Below are positions 7,625 to 15,898 of a stretch of DNA of 41,327 nucleotides, piece by piece. The stretch comes from an uncultured Clostridia bacterium (GTDB lineage Bacteria > Bacillota > Clostridia > UBA1381): contig CAUGRT010000026.1 in NCBI GenBank assembly GCA_959602045.1, positions 1 to 41,327 of the forward strand. Reading direction: 5' to 3'. Both the position numbers and the translations under genes were made by a program. The notes below the pieces were generated by a model. It made no database searches. It had not been told where the DNA came from and saw nothing but the letters and a program-made list of their open reading frames with translations. Each line of letters opens with the position of its first letter. Within the stretch, counting starts at the first letter, position 1.

Positions 7625-10600
7625 TTACGGAAGAACTGTCAACATCTGAATGTTGCCATACTTCGTGGTTGCAATAACCTTAGAACAATCTTTTCCGTAA
7701 TGCTTTGCATCCTTTAACTCTCTTACGGTCAAGGCATCTGAACCACCCTCAACGGTTGAGCTGAATGACAGGCTGGAACCGGATTCCTCAATTCTCAGCA
7801 TTTTTGTGCTTGAAGAAACATTATACTCATCATAGATAACCGTTCCGTCTTCTCTGCTTTCACCTGTTGAAGCGTCAAAGCCCTCTTTTGTCAGATAAAG
7901 CTTCTTTACTTCACCATTTTCATCCTCAACCAGCTGATATACATTGTATACACAAACTCTTGACAGCGGTACTGTACCTACAGATGTTGAAGTATGCATC
8001 TTATCACCCTTGTTTTCAGTCTTGGACTGCGGGAATCTGAAGTCAAACTCAAATTTCTGCCAGTGATTATCCTGGGTTGGAGTCATTGCTTCATTCCAGT
8101 TGTAAACCTCACTCCGAGTTGTTGTGCCGCCTTCATCGTCTGTGTAGCTGACATCCGTTGCTGTGCCATTCAAAACATCCAGAACATCACTATAGTGGAT
8201 TCTTGTATAAACCTTTTGAACCTTGTTATCATCGTCATAATCGAACTGAATAACGTCACCCTGTTCTACGCCGGTAACTACATTGCTGTTTTCAGCAGAC
8301 CAAGTCTTTGTCGCTGAATTGTTTGTTCCGGTGTACAAGTTCAATGCCTGTGTAGTAGTATCCTCACTTGCATCATACTCCTCATCAATCTTTGCTACGA
8401 TTGAATAATCCGATGTATTCTTTACCTCATTCAGTGTTGCGGAGCTTCCGTAAACAATGACTAAGGACGCAACATTGGACTTATTTACATCATATGCCTC
8501 AACCCAGTAAGAGTTATTGCTTGTAAATGCATTCGAAATTGTCTTCTTCGCATAATCTGCCTTTACAGAACGATCCTGCGGTACCATCAAAACGGTGGTG
8601 GAGGAATTTACGGTAAATTCAACCGAACCGGAAGAACTTCCCTTCTTAAAGCTGGAACCGGTATAATAATACTTGTTCAGATCCTTATAAAGTGCTACCT
8701 TTGTGGAATCTTCATTCTGCTTATTCTTTACATCCGCACTGCTGTCTACTGTGTTGATCTCAGTGATTTCATTGCCGGAAACCTTAATTCTTACCGGCTG
8801 TGAATATTCAATATTGGTTGCTGTGCCGGAAGTATACAAACCTGTGGCATCTGCATCGGCATTTGTGTTCTGAGCAACATCCTTAAGCTTGCTGATAACA
8901 TCGCCGTAATCTTTAATTGTGCTTCCGTTTACCTTTACTCTATCTGCTAATTTATAAGTCGTTGTGGATTTTGCGGAAACACTCGGAATAAATGCTGTTA
9001 CATAAGCTGTGCTTTCATCCAAATCCTCTGTTACTCCCGTAATATAAGCATACGGATTTGCAGCAACATCCTTCAATGTTCCGTAAACAACCGCACCCAG
9101 CTTGTCCAGATAGAATGTACCGGAAACACCGGTTGTTAATTCTCTGCCTTCTTTTTCCTGAATATACTTCAAGCAATCTTCACCCAAATCATATTCGGTA
9201 TTTGCAATGGTAATCGTCTTGTCCGAAGTATTCAGTGAATTTACATTTCCTGTTACGGTCTTGTTGACAACGTACAGATTCAAGATACTTCCATCCAAGC
9301 TCTCTGTATAGGAAACAACATCATTTGCACGAATTGCTGTTGCTTCAATTTCTTTACCGTCTTTTTCAATATAAATCTTTGTATCTACCTTATTCGGGCT
9401 TAAATCCAAGCTGTCACCTGTCTTTAATTTATTCTGCAAACGATAGTCCGAAGTTGTCGGAGCTTTGTATGCCAACATTGTCTTATAATCGTTGATGCTG
9501 ATAATATCTACATTGCCATCATCGCCGGCATCGGTAAATGTAACCTCACCGCGAATATTATATGCCTCGTCAGAACCGATCCAAATGCTCAGCAACTCTT
9601 CAATCGTTGACGCAGTCTTGCTCTCGCCGGTCGTATATCTTGACTCAAATGTCATCGGCAAATCAGAACTGCTCACTGCCTGTCCGTTATAAAGAACGGT
9701 AGCATCACTCTTGATTTTCAAGCTCTTTCTGTTATTGTTTTCCCAATATCTGAAAGCGCCGCTCTCGTAGCTGATGAAATTCTTCTCGCTTACGGTAATC
9801 GTACTGTTCTTCGTGGTTTCAGCGTCCAAAATCTTCAGTTCTTTGTCGTCCTCGCTGTCGCCTTGCTTATAATAGAAAGTCATTTCGTTACCGATCAGCT
9901 TTGTCAATTCGCCAACAGTACGATCTGCATAATCGCCCAGATTAATAACAATCGTGTTGTTATTGCTGCCGGAGGTCGGCTTTACTGCAATCTGCTTTCT
10001 GATCAAAGTTACATCGCAATCATTTGCTCTTGTATCCTCAACACCGGTAAGCTTACCCTTTACTTTCTCAACGCCCAAGTAATCTTTCAACAAGGTACGA
10101 TCTGATTTTTCCAGGTTACCTGCTGAATTTTTCTCCAGGAACTTCACTTCCAAAGCATTGTAGAAAATCTGTGCAACAACCTGTCTGAGTGCCGGTGAGC
10201 TGTTTGCCTGATCTACAACGTTGGTTCCCAATGACAAATCAGATGCAACGCTCAGATAACCGTTCGGGTATCCGCCCTTGCTCTGCGCCGTTGTTTCATA
10301 ACCCAATGTGCAAACCAGCATCTTCAGCGCCTGCTCATATGTAACCGGTCGATCCGGCTCAAAGGTTCTCTCGCCTGTACCGTTGATAATGCCTAAATCA
10401 TACGCCGTCTTGATGTAATAACGTGCCCAGTGATCCGTTATATCATCAAACTCTGTCGGCTCTTTCTTGTTGTCCCCATAACCCAGAGCGGTAATCAGCA
10501 TTTTTGTAAATTCGCCTCTCTTGATTTCTCCGTCCGGCTTAAAGGTTCCGTCCTCATAACCATCAATAACGCCCAGCTGTGAGAGTGTTATGATGGAGTT

Positions 10601-10711
10601 TCTGTAGCGGTTATCGTCCGATACATCGGAGAATGCCGCAAATACACTTCCGCTGAACACTGTTGTGATAAGCATCACCAGTGCCGCAACAAATGAAATC
10701 TGTCTTTTCAT
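7625..10711 (-). CDS. SLH-domain secreted surface protein, possible S-layer protein
   Basis: A 1028-aa exported protein. The N-terminus MKRQISFVAALVMLITTVFSGSVFA is a signal peptide. Directly after it come SLH repeats: FSDVSDDNRYRNSIITL with GVIDGYEDGTFKPDGEIKR, then FDDITDHWARYYIKTAYDLG with GTGERTFEPDRPVTYEQAL, then a degenerate third ending ALRQVVAQIFYNALE. SLH domains bind pyruvylated secondary wall polymers. The remaining 800 or so residues are Ser/Thr/Asp/Asn-rich beta-type sequence with no motif I recognise. The start is ATG 10711 (GAGG six nt upstream). A longer frame to 10789 is excluded because it runs through the promoter at 10761-10789. N-terminal SLH placement, size and a near-consensus promoter are typical of abundant S-layer-type proteins, but that role is inferred. 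Confidence 0.9.
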   Translation of the reverse strand: MKRQISFVAALVMLITTVFSGSVFAAFSDVSDDNRYRNSIITLSQLGVIDGYEDGTFKPDGEIKRGEFTKMLITALGYGDNKKEPTEFDDITDHWARYYIKTAYDLGIINGTGERTFEPDRPVTYEQALKMLVCTLGYETTAQSKGGYPNGYLSVASDLSLGTNVVDQANSSPALRQVVAQIFYNALEVKFLEKNSAGNLEKSDRTLLKDYLGVEKVKGKLTGVEDTRANDCDVTLIRKQIAVKPTSGSNNNTIVINLGDYADRTVGELTKLIGNEMTFYYKQGDSEDDKELKILDAETTKNSTITVSEKNFISYESGAFRYWENNNRKSLKIKSDATVLYNGQAVSSSDLPMTFESRYTTGESKTASTIEELLSIWIGSDEAYNIRGEVTFTDAGDDGNVDIISINDYKTMLAYKAPTTSDYRLQNKLKTGDSLDLSPNKVDTKIYIEKDGKEIEATAIRANDVVSYTESLDGSILNLYVVNKTVTGNVNSLNTSDKTITIANTEYDLGEDCLKYIQEKEGRELTTGVSGTFYLDKLGAVVYGTLKDVAANPYAYITGVTEDLDESTAYVTAFIPSVSAKSTTTYKLADRVKVNGSTIKDYGDVISKLKDVAQNTNADADATGLYTSGTATNIEYSQPVRIKVSGNEITEINTVDSSADVKNKQNEDSTKVALYKDLNKYYYTGSSFKKGSSSGSVEFTVNSSTTVLMVPQDRSVKADYAKKTISNAFTSNNSYWVEAYDVNKSNVASLVIVYGSSATLNEVKNTSDYSIVAKIDEEYDASEDTTTQALNLYTGTNNSATKTWSAENSNVVTGVEQGDVIQFDYDDDNKVQKVYTRIHYSDVLDVLNGTATDVSYTDDEGGTTTRSEVYNWNEAMTPTQDNHWQKFEFDFRFPQSKTENKGDKMHTSTSVGTVPLSRVCVYNVYQLVEDENGEVKKLYLTKEGFDASTGESREDGTVIYDEYNVSSSTKMLRIEESGSSLSFSSTVEGGSDALTVRELKDAKHYGKDCSKVIATTKYGNIQMLTVLP

Positions 10712-10760
10712 GAATGTCCTCTTCCTTTCTTTATCCTTATATAGCGATATAGACAATCTT

Positions 10761-10789
10761 ATTATATCATTCATTTCCCAATAAGTCAA
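10761..10789 (-). promoter_or_regulatory. Strong promoter of the SLH protein gene
   Basis: On the minus strand, -35 TTGACT (10784-10789), a 17-nt spacer and -10 TATAAT (10761-10766). One mismatch to the sigma-A consensus. Confidence 0.85.
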
Positions 10790-10872
10790 TCAATTTTTAC
10801 AAAAAAATATCCTCGTTTATAAAAAATCTTTTGCAGGCTACACAGTTTCCCTAAAAAATAGCAATAAAAAAA

Positions 10873-10923
10873 GCAAGTAAAAACGCCCGACCTATCTCAA
10901 TAAATAAGCCAGACGTCCTTGCC
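10873..10923 (-). terminator. Long intrinsic terminator
   Basis: On the minus strand GCAAG pairs with CTTGC at the base. Inside, ACGTCTGGCTTATTT pairs with the later AGATAGGTCGGGCGT using several G-U pairs. A run of seven Ts follows. It lies downstream of the 350-aa SLH protein gene (stop at 11036) and upstream of the large SLH gene promoter. All wobble pairs work on the minus strand only, so the minus-strand RNA is the folded form. Confidence 0.75.
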
Positions 10924-10945
10924 TTAATATCTTTTCGATATATCT

Positions 10946-10973
10946 ATTATATCACTTTAGCGAAAAATTACAA
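10946..10973 (-). promoter_or_regulatory. Possible promoter inside the SLH intergenic region
   Basis: On the minus strand, TTGTAA (10968-10973), a 16-nt spacer and TATAAT (10946-10951) preceded by TGA. It would start about 16 nt before the terminator hairpin at 10873-10923 and so make a short RNA of about 70 nt. Weak -35, so tentative. Confidence 0.35.
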
Positions 10974-11035
10974 TAGTTTTTTCTTAAAAAAATTCATAAA
11001 ATATTCATAAATTATTGTCTAAATTGCACAATCCA

Positions 11036-12088
11036 TCAGACAATCATTCGTCGCAAGTAACTAAACAGGCGGCTGACTGTTGCCACAGCCTGCTCTACTG
11101 TATAATATGCGCCGGGGTTAAATCTGTTATCCTCCATACCGGTCATAATTTCGTTGTCCGTTACCCACTGAACCGCATAATATGCCCAGCGTGATATATC
11201 TCCACGGTCTGAATAGGATAGCTCACGGTTTGTATTGATATAGACAAACTGCTCCGCCGCCGACATCATCATCTTTGCCGCTTCTTCACGGGATAAGGTT
11301 CCGTCCGGATCAAACGTTCCGTCCCCTCTGCCGTTCACAATGCCCAGGGAATACAAAATATCAATCGCTCGATCCTTTCCGGAGCAATCGGAGAAATTAT
11401 TTCTCAGATACATGCCGTTTTTCGCCTGCACATACGATTCCAGATTCGCATACTCCGAAGTCACCGTAATCAGCTGACCAACCAGAATACAAAATTCCTC
11501 ACGCGAAATATTACTGCTATATTTGTTCGTAAGCCGATACGGCAGCAGATTATTCTTCGCTGCCTCCTTGATACTGCTTTGTGCCCATGCGGCTGACGGC
11601 AGTTTCAAAAAGTCATTGCTTGTACTCCGATGAATTTCCTCACCGTTATACTTTTCCTCACGATCCTTGTACATAGAATCCAGATAAGTCAAAAACACTT
11701 CATCATTTCCTTTGACCTTATAACAAACATAGTTGTCACTTCCGTACAGTCCGATTTGGATTCCGGAGCCGACATAATAGCTTACAACGTCCGTATCAGT
11801 ATAAAGATTGATGGCAGTTCCCCGAAAAGGCGTTGGGTTGATTGAGCGATATACCGTCATATTGCAGGCAGCATAATAGAAATCGTTAATTTCATCCGAG
11901 GTCAGCTCAAAATACTGTCCCTCCTCCACATTGGAAATCGTTGCTTTTTTGATTTCTTCACCGCTGAAAATTCCCATCGCGTCCGACAATGCCATTTCCT
12001 CCGGCAAATCCACCACGTTATATGCATATGCCGAAACCGGCAGCAGCAAAAACACGGCAATCAGCAGAAGTCTGAATGCTTTTCTCAT
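11036..12088 (-). CDS. Secreted protein with three C-terminal SLH repeats
   Basis: A 350-aa exported, wall-bound protein. MRKAFRLLLIAVFLLLPVSAYA is a clear signal peptide. Residues about 25-155 form a domain with no family I recognise (ends with YLDSMYKDREEKYNG). Three SLH repeats follow: AWAQSSIKEAAKNNLLPYRL with NISREEFCILVGQLI, then DRAIDILYSLGIVNGRGDG with TLSREEAAKMMMSAAE, then SRWAYYAVQWVTDNEIMTG with YYTVEQAVATVSRLF. The start ATG 12088 has GGAGG six nt upstream, supplied by a hairpin-SD element; the frame continues upstream through that element to a GTG at 12121, which I judge non-coding. It follows the stalk-domain gene by 36 bp and is probably its operon partner. A terminator follows at 10873-10923. 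The specific role is unknown. Confidence 0.9.
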   Translation of the reverse strand: MRKAFRLLLIAVFLLLPVSAYAYNVVDLPEEMALSDAMGIFSGEEIKKATISNVEEGQYFELTSDEINDFYYAACNMTVYRSINPTPFRGTAINLYTDTDVVSYYVGSGIQIGLYGSDNYVCYKVKGNDEVFLTYLDSMYKDREEKYNGEEIHRSTSNDFLKLPSAAWAQSSIKEAAKNNLLPYRLTNKYSSNISREEFCILVGQLITVTSEYANLESYVQAKNGMYLRNNFSDCSGKDRAIDILYSLGIVNGRGDGTFDPDGTLSREEAAKMMMSAAEQFVYINTNRELSYSDRGDISRWAYYAVQWVTDNEIMTGMEDNRFNPGAYYTVEQAVATVSRLFSYLRRMIV

Positions 12089-12095
12089 CAAAATC

Positions 12096-12124
12096 CTCCA
12101 ATCCGCCGCCAACAGCGGCACAAA
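12096..12124 (-). promoter_or_regulatory. Hairpin-SD leader element, copy 2
   Basis: On the minus strand it reads TTTGTGCCGC, loop TGTTG, GCGGCGGATTGGAG. The GCCGC/GCGGC stem is perfect. GGAG is six nucleotides from ATG 12088. The element fills the whole intercistronic gap after the stalk-domain gene's stop. Confidence 0.75.
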
Positions 12125-13321
12125 TTATACGCCGTAAGGGGTCAAAACCGCCTTACTTCCATCCGGCAGCTCAACATAAAATTCCACATACGCCGGATCC
12201 TTCGGATCTACATACATTTGCAGCAGCGTAAACTGCGTAAATGCTTCAGAATTGACGGTTTCAAAAGTCTTTGCGTTTTTATAGGCGCCTTGAACATATT
12301 TATCGGTTGCAATCTTCCGATAAACCATCTGATCGTTATACGTATGAATCAGCAGTCTGGGAGCAATTTCCTCTGCCTTTGAAAGCTTGAAATAATCAAA
12401 CCGGCTGTCCTCGAATTTATAAAAGCTTCCCGTAACCATAATATCCGTGAAACACAATCCGTGTAAATCGGATAACACATATTTCTGCTCATCAAACAGC
12501 AACCGCGTTCTGAAACGAATTTCCGAATTTCCGCCGCACGGAACCAGATTGTTTCCGTCATAGGTATAGAAATGCGCAGTCTGCACATCACCATTCTCTA
12601 CAATAACAATCTGCTTGTCTTTTCCGTTCATGCTGATAACCGCCAGGGCATTCAGACTGGAAAAGCTTTGCTGAAGTATGTCGGTGAAGTCTTGATTATC
12701 AATCACCAACAGCGGCATTTCCTCATGCTCGGTATCGGTTGTCTTGGTAAAGGATACAACCTCTTTCACACCGTCCCCGTCCAGATCCGCCTCGGTATTA
12801 ACGCAGGAACCGTTAATATAGAAATCCGACACCGCCGGCAAATCACGGAATCCTCTCTTTACCCCGGCATAAGCCCGATACGGCTTATTGTCGGTTGCAA
12901 TCAAAACCGTACTCTGATAGCCATTCCATGTAACGCCAAAATCCAAGGCATCCGCAATCGCCCGTACCGGAATCAAAATTCGGTCGTTAATCATTTTCGC
13001 CGGAACATCCAACGCAACCGCCTTTCCGTTTTTAAAAAGAATATCCTTATCCGGGTTAATCCGAACCGTATTCTCTCCGCGCTGAATCGTCGCCGTTAAG
13101 GTCGCTTGATCCCAGTCCACGACCGCGCCGGATTTTTCAAAAACCGCACGAATCGGAACCAGCGTCCGCCCATCTATAACCGTGGGATTCTGATCAAAGA
13201 CCACTTCCTCATTATCCACCAAAACTGATATGACATCCTTTTCCGCAAACGCCGCCGGAACCGCAAAAGCTCCAAGGGTACTTGCCGCCAAAATGCCGCA
13301 AATAATGTTTTTCAATTTCAT
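12125..13321 (-). CDS. Secreted protein with N-terminal copper-amine-oxidase-like (stalk) domain
   Basis: A 398-aa exported protein. The signal peptide is MKLKNIICGILAASTLGAFA followed by VPAAFA. Two tandem stalk motifs follow: DGRTLVPIRAVFEKSGAVVDW, cited here in part as GRTLVPIRAVFEKSG, and NDRILIPVRAIADALDF with VTWNGYQSTVLI. Despite the family name (Cu_amine_oxidN1) these bind no copper as far as is known; they are common on clostridial surface proteins. The C-terminal 250 residues have a repeat-poor beta-rich region with DLDGDGVKEVVSF, which resembles a calcium-binding or VCBS-like DxDxDG motif. The start ATG 13321 has AAAGGAAA upstream; a longer frame to 13363 lacks a good ribosome site. 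The 350-aa SLH gene follows 36 bp later. The substrate or partner is unknown. Confidence 0.88.
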   Translation of the reverse strand: MKLKNIICGILAASTLGAFAVPAAFAEKDVISVLVDNEEVVFDQNPTVIDGRTLVPIRAVFEKSGAVVDWDQATLTATIQRGENTVRINPDKDILFKNGKAVALDVPAKMINDRILIPVRAIADALDFGVTWNGYQSTVLIATDNKPYRAYAGVKRGFRDLPAVSDFYINGSCVNTEADLDGDGVKEVVSFTKTTDTEHEEMPLLVIDNQDFTDILQQSFSSLNALAVISMNGKDKQIVIVENGDVQTAHFYTYDGNNLVPCGGNSEIRFRTRLLFDEQKYVLSDLHGLCFTDIMVTGSFYKFEDSRFDYFKLSKAEEIAPRLLIHTYNDQMVYRKIATDKYVQGAYKNAKTFETVNSEAFTQFTLLQMYVDPKDPAYVEFYVELPDGSKAVLTPYGV

Positions 13322-13373
13322 GATTTTTTTCCTTTCTCCCATACATTCCATAGGTAATTGCAATTTCCCGAAT

Positions 13374-13466
13374 GACTTTTCATCTGTTTTTCAATCTATG
13401 AAGGCGAGTTCCGCGCATCGTAGCGGATGTCTGAGCCGCAATAGATTGAAAAATAGATGGAAAGTC
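13374..13466 (+). repeat. Long-armed hairpin repeat, copy B
   Basis: Arms 13374-13399 and 13441-13466 (26 bp) pair fully with two G-U wobbles on the plus strand. The core reads GGCGAGTTCCGCGCATCG, then TAGCGGATG, then TCTGAGCC. First of three copies that fill the 416 bases between the stalk-domain gene start and pyrE. Confidence 0.9.
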
Positions 13467-13507
13467 CCGGCACCGCTCCGAAATAAGTTTACTATTTCCC
13501 AATAGCG

Positions 13508-13593
13508 TTTCATCTGTTTTTCAGTCTATGAAGGCGAGTTCCGCGCACCGCAGCGGACGTCTGAGCCGCAATAGATTGAAAAAATAGATGAAA
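13508..13593 (+). repeat. Long-armed hairpin repeat, copy C
   Basis: Arms 13508-13529 and 13571-13593 pair with two G-U wobbles and one extra T/A in the T tract. The core has compensatory-neutral changes in the loop (ACCGCA instead of ATCGTA). It starts about 130 bp after the same point in copy B. Confidence 0.9.
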
Positions 13594-13640
13594 AGTCCCG
13601 GCACTGTTCCGAAATAAGTTTACTATTTCCCACAATAACG

Positions 13641-13725
13641 TTTCATCTGTTTTTCGGTCTATGAAGGCGAGTTCCGCGCACCGTAGCGGATGTCTGAGCC
13701 GTAATAGATTGAAAAATAGATGAAA
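13641..13725 (+). repeat. Long-armed hairpin repeat, copy D
   Basis: Arms 13641-13662 and 13704-13725 (22 bp) pair with three G-U wobbles on the plus strand. It ends 12 bases before the pyrE stop codon, on the strand opposite to pyrE. The 41-45-bp spacers between B, C and D are near-identical (CCGAAATAAGTTTACTATTT in both), so the array grew by tandem duplication of the unit plus its flank. Confidence 0.9.
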
Positions 13726-13737
13726 CACCGCACCAAC

Positions 13738-14397
13738 TTACAGAACGCAATACTTTGCCATGTATTCCTCCATACCCTTTAATACATCGGCATATTCTCC
13801 GCTTTCCTTTAAATACTCATGAATATCCGCAACGGTCACAATGGCATGAACCTGGATTCCAAATTCCTCCATAACCTCCGAAACCGTTGTCTTGTTCGGG
13901 TTCTGACCAAATTCACAGCGGTTGACCGAAATAAACATGTGGTCGACCGTAACATCCGCCGCACCCTTCAAAATCGGCATAGTTTCTCTTACTGCCGTGC
14001 CGGCTGTAATAACGTCCTCAATGACAATCACGCGATCCCCGTCCTTCGGCTTGTAGCCAACCAGAGATCCGCCCTCGCCATGATCCTTTTCTTCCTTGCG
14101 GTTAAAGAAATACGGCTTATCAATCTGATAATCATTGTATAAAGCCGCTGCGGTTGTTGTTGCCAGCGGGATTCCCTTATAAGCCGGGCCGAACATGCAG
14201 TCAAAATCCTCGCCGATCGTGTTCTTAACCAGCTTTGCATAAAACTGACCCAGCTTTGCAATCTGCTTTCCGGTTTTGTAGTTACCGGTGTTTACAAAAT
14301 ACGGTGTATTTCTGCCGCTCTTGGTTACAAAGCTGCCAAAGCGCAGTACGTCCGACTCCATCATAAATTCAATAAATTCCTTTTTTGTCTGATCCAT
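13738..14397 (-). CDS. pyrE: Orotate phosphoribosyltransferase
   Basis: Pyrimidine biosynthesis enzyme converting orotate and PRPP to orotidine 5'-monophosphate in the cytoplasm. It has 219 aa. The substrate-binding N-terminal region includes RFGSFVTKSGRNTPYFVNTG, and the PRPP-binding motif is VIVIEDVITAGTA, with the acidic pair E-D conserved. The flexible catalytic loop NRKEEKDHGEGG carries the Lys/His residues expected of the family. The start ATG 14397 has GAGGAGGAAT upstream; the frame extends further but overlaps the sigma factor gene. It lies 13 bp downstream of the sigma factor gene, so it is the last gene of that operon and not in a pyr cluster. Hairpin repeats B-D follow. Confidence 0.96.
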   Translation of the reverse strand: MDQTKKEFIEFMMESDVLRFGSFVTKSGRNTPYFVNTGNYKTGKQIAKLGQFYAKLVKNTIGEDFDCMFGPAYKGIPLATTTAAALYNDYQIDKPYFFNRKEEKDHGEGGSLVGYKPKDGDRVIVIEDVITAGTAVRETMPILKGAADVTVDHMFISVNRCEFGQNPNKTTVSEVMEEFGIQVHAIVTVADIHEYLKESGEYADVLKGMEEYMAKYCVL

Positions 14398-14410
14398 TTC
14401 GGATTCCTCC

Positions 14411-15148
14411 TCAGTTTTTAAAATATAAATCTCTAAGCCGCTTGAGCAACCGCCGTTCAAAACGCGAAACCTGCATCTGTGTGATTCCCAGCTTGTCCGC
14501 GATCGCCGCCTGGCTCATTTCCTCATAATAACGCATCTGCACAAATTCCCGTTCCTTATCATTCAGAGATTCCATGCAGCAGCGCAAAAAGTCCTTATTC
14601 TCGATCATCAGAAACTGATCGTCCTCCGCGCCGATCACATGTCCGAGATTCATCGCGCCATCGGCATATGCCTCATCCTCTAAGGATTTTATAAATGCCG
14701 CGTCCCCCATCTGATACGCTTCGTCCACCGTTTCCTCACTCAGTCCCAGCAGCCTTGCGATTTCCGTCCGGGAGGCTTCCCCTTTTGCACGGCGGATTCT
14801 TTCCGCTTTATAAAACACCTCATAAAGCCGCCGCGGTACTCTGACAAAGCTTCCCTTGTCCCGAAAATACCGGCGGATTTCTCCTAAGACTGTCGGCGTT
14901 GCAAATGTCGGAAATTTCACGCCCCGATCGGGATCAAACCGCTCGACCGCATATAAAATCCCCATGCACGCCACTTGATAAATATCATCGTATTCTACGC
15001 CGCGATTGATAAAGCGCCTTGATAAAATTTCAGCGATATAAATATAACGCTCCACAATCTCATCTCTCAGAGCCGTATCCCGTGTCCGCTTATATTCCGA
15101 AAACAGCTCGTATTCTGTCTTGGCGTTCTGCGTCATAACAACTGCCAT
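14411..15148 (-). CDS. RNA polymerase sigma factor, SigB/SigF/SigG type (group 3 sigma-70)
   Basis: A 245-aa alternative sigma factor directing RNA polymerase to a specific promoter set. Region 2 is complete: YDDIYQVACMGILYAVERFD, then GVKFPTFATPTVLGEIRRYF and RDKGSFVRVPRR, the DNA-melting and -10 recognition segment, close to B. subtilis SigB/SigF. Region 3 follows (SRTEIARLLGLSEETVDEA), and the region 4 helix-turn-helix is AAIADKLGITQMQVSRFERR, with the SQ/TQMxVSR motif typical of SigB/SigF. It is not flanked by spoIIAA/spoIIAB or rsb anti-sigma genes. Instead a single-pass membrane protein gene lies 14 bp upstream and pyrE 13 bp downstream. Which regulon it controls, and whether it is a sporulation or stress factor, cannot be told here. 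The start ATG 15148 has a weak ribosome site; ATG 15136 is an alternative. Confidence 0.93.
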   Translation of the reverse strand: MAVVMTQNAKTEYELFSEYKRTRDTALRDEIVERYIYIAEILSRRFINRGVEYDDIYQVACMGILYAVERFDPDRGVKFPTFATPTVLGEIRRYFRDKGSFVRVPRRLYEVFYKAERIRRAKGEASRTEIARLLGLSEETVDEAYQMGDAAFIKSLEDEAYADGAMNLGHVIGAEDDQFLMIENKDFLRCCMESLNDKEREFVQMRYYEEMSQAAIADKLGITQMQVSRFERRLLKRLRDLYFKN

Positions 15149-15162
15149 TTTCTATCAAATCC

Positions 15163-15828
15163 TTATTTCGTAAATTCTTTCAGAAGATTCAGCGAGCTTT
15201 CATAAGCCGCCTGATTCTTTTCATCGTCCTTGGCTTGGTATCGGATAGCGACATATAAATCCTTGCTGTCAATCCCTAAATTTTTGAAGAAGCTGCTGTT
15301 TTCCAGATTGACCGCATACGCTACGCCATCCTGCGCAGAAACCGTTTCAAAATCACTGCTCAGATCCGGCGCCCATTCCGATACCGGCACATATAAATCC
15401 GCAACATAATCACGACTCAGCATAGAATCCAGCTGCTCCTTGCTGAACAGGAAAATGAACGAACAATCATTCTGAAATTCCAATTCCAGCTTGGTCTGCA
15501 TCGCATAATCAAACTGCTCCTGCCCTTTCTGTCCCGATATGGTTAAATTCTGAAAAAACACTGCCTGCTCGCCGTTTCCGTCCACATCCTGCACGAAATT
15601 CGCCATCGCGTCCTCTAACTGCGTTTGCTGCTCCTCGCTAAAATATGCGTTTCCGGCATAGGTCACCGTCATGTCATAACGTTTCTGCGTTGCGCACTGC
15701 ACCGCCGTTACCACAACCAAAAGCAACACAAATCCGCCGCCAATCACATACCATTTATAATAATCCCAGAAATACTCCCACCATGCTTTTGTAAATTTCG
15801 GCGGTATTACTCCATATTTTTCAGCCAA
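15163..15828 (-). CDS. Single-pass membrane protein of unknown function, first gene of the sigma-factor operon
   Basis: A protein of about 221 aa with no recognised family. A short cytoplasmic N-terminus rich in aromatic residues (AWWEYFWDYYKWYVIG) leads into one transmembrane helix (GGGFVLLLVVVTAVQCA). The extracellular domain of about 160 residues is acidic and includes DMTVTYAGNAYFSEEQQ and SFIFLFSKEQLDSML; the latter, with DYVADLYVPVSEW, suggests a periplasmic-binding or extracellular sensing fold, which is only a guess. Start: promoter -10 at 15899-15904 rules out the upstream end of the frame (15945), so I place it at TTG 15828, about 11 nt after GAAGGG. TTG 15837 is possible. It lies 14 bp upstream of the sigma factor gene, which makes it a candidate regulator of that factor. 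Confidence 0.75.
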   Translation of the reverse strand: MAEKYGVIPPKFTKAWWEYFWDYYKWYVIGGGFVLLLVVVTAVQCATQKRYDMTVTYAGNAYFSEEQQTQLEDAMANFVQDVDGNGEQAVFFQNLTISGQKGQEQFDYAMQTKLELEFQNDCSFIFLFSKEQLDSMLSRDYVADLYVPVSEWAPDLSSDFETVSAQDGVAYAVNLENSSFFKNLGIDSKDLYVAIRYQAKDDEKNQAAYESSLNLLKEFTK

Positions 15829-15850
15829 TCCAATCAAATCCCTTCCACAC

Positions 15851-15884
15851 TTCGGCAAATTTTCGGTTTCCGAAGAATGCCGAA
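15851..15884 (-). promoter_or_regulatory. Nested inverted repeat in the leader of the sigma-factor operon
   Basis: TTCGGCA (15851-15857) pairs with TGCCGAA (15878-15884), and inside it TTCGG (15862-15866) pairs with CCGAA (15870-15874). It lies between the promoter and the start codon. It could be an operator or an RNA hairpin; there is no U tract, so it is not a terminator. Confidence 0.5.
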
Positions 15885-15898
15885 AATTATTCACAATT

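Noticed and set aside
10712..10789. Longer start for the large SLH protein
   Set aside because: The extension overlaps the -35 and -10 boxes and would place residues in front of a clean signal peptide.
13374..13725. Repeat array resembling a CRISPR locus
   Set aside because: The repeats are long self-complementary hairpins with near-identical spacers, there are only three units, and there are no cas genes. Spacers in a CRISPR array would differ.
13230..13728. Short reading frames over the hairpin repeats, encoding peptides with RLRHPLRCAEL or AAVRGTRLH
   Set aside because: The same peptides recur at every copy of the element in both orientations because the core is repeated. They lack ribosome sites and reflect the non-coding repeat.
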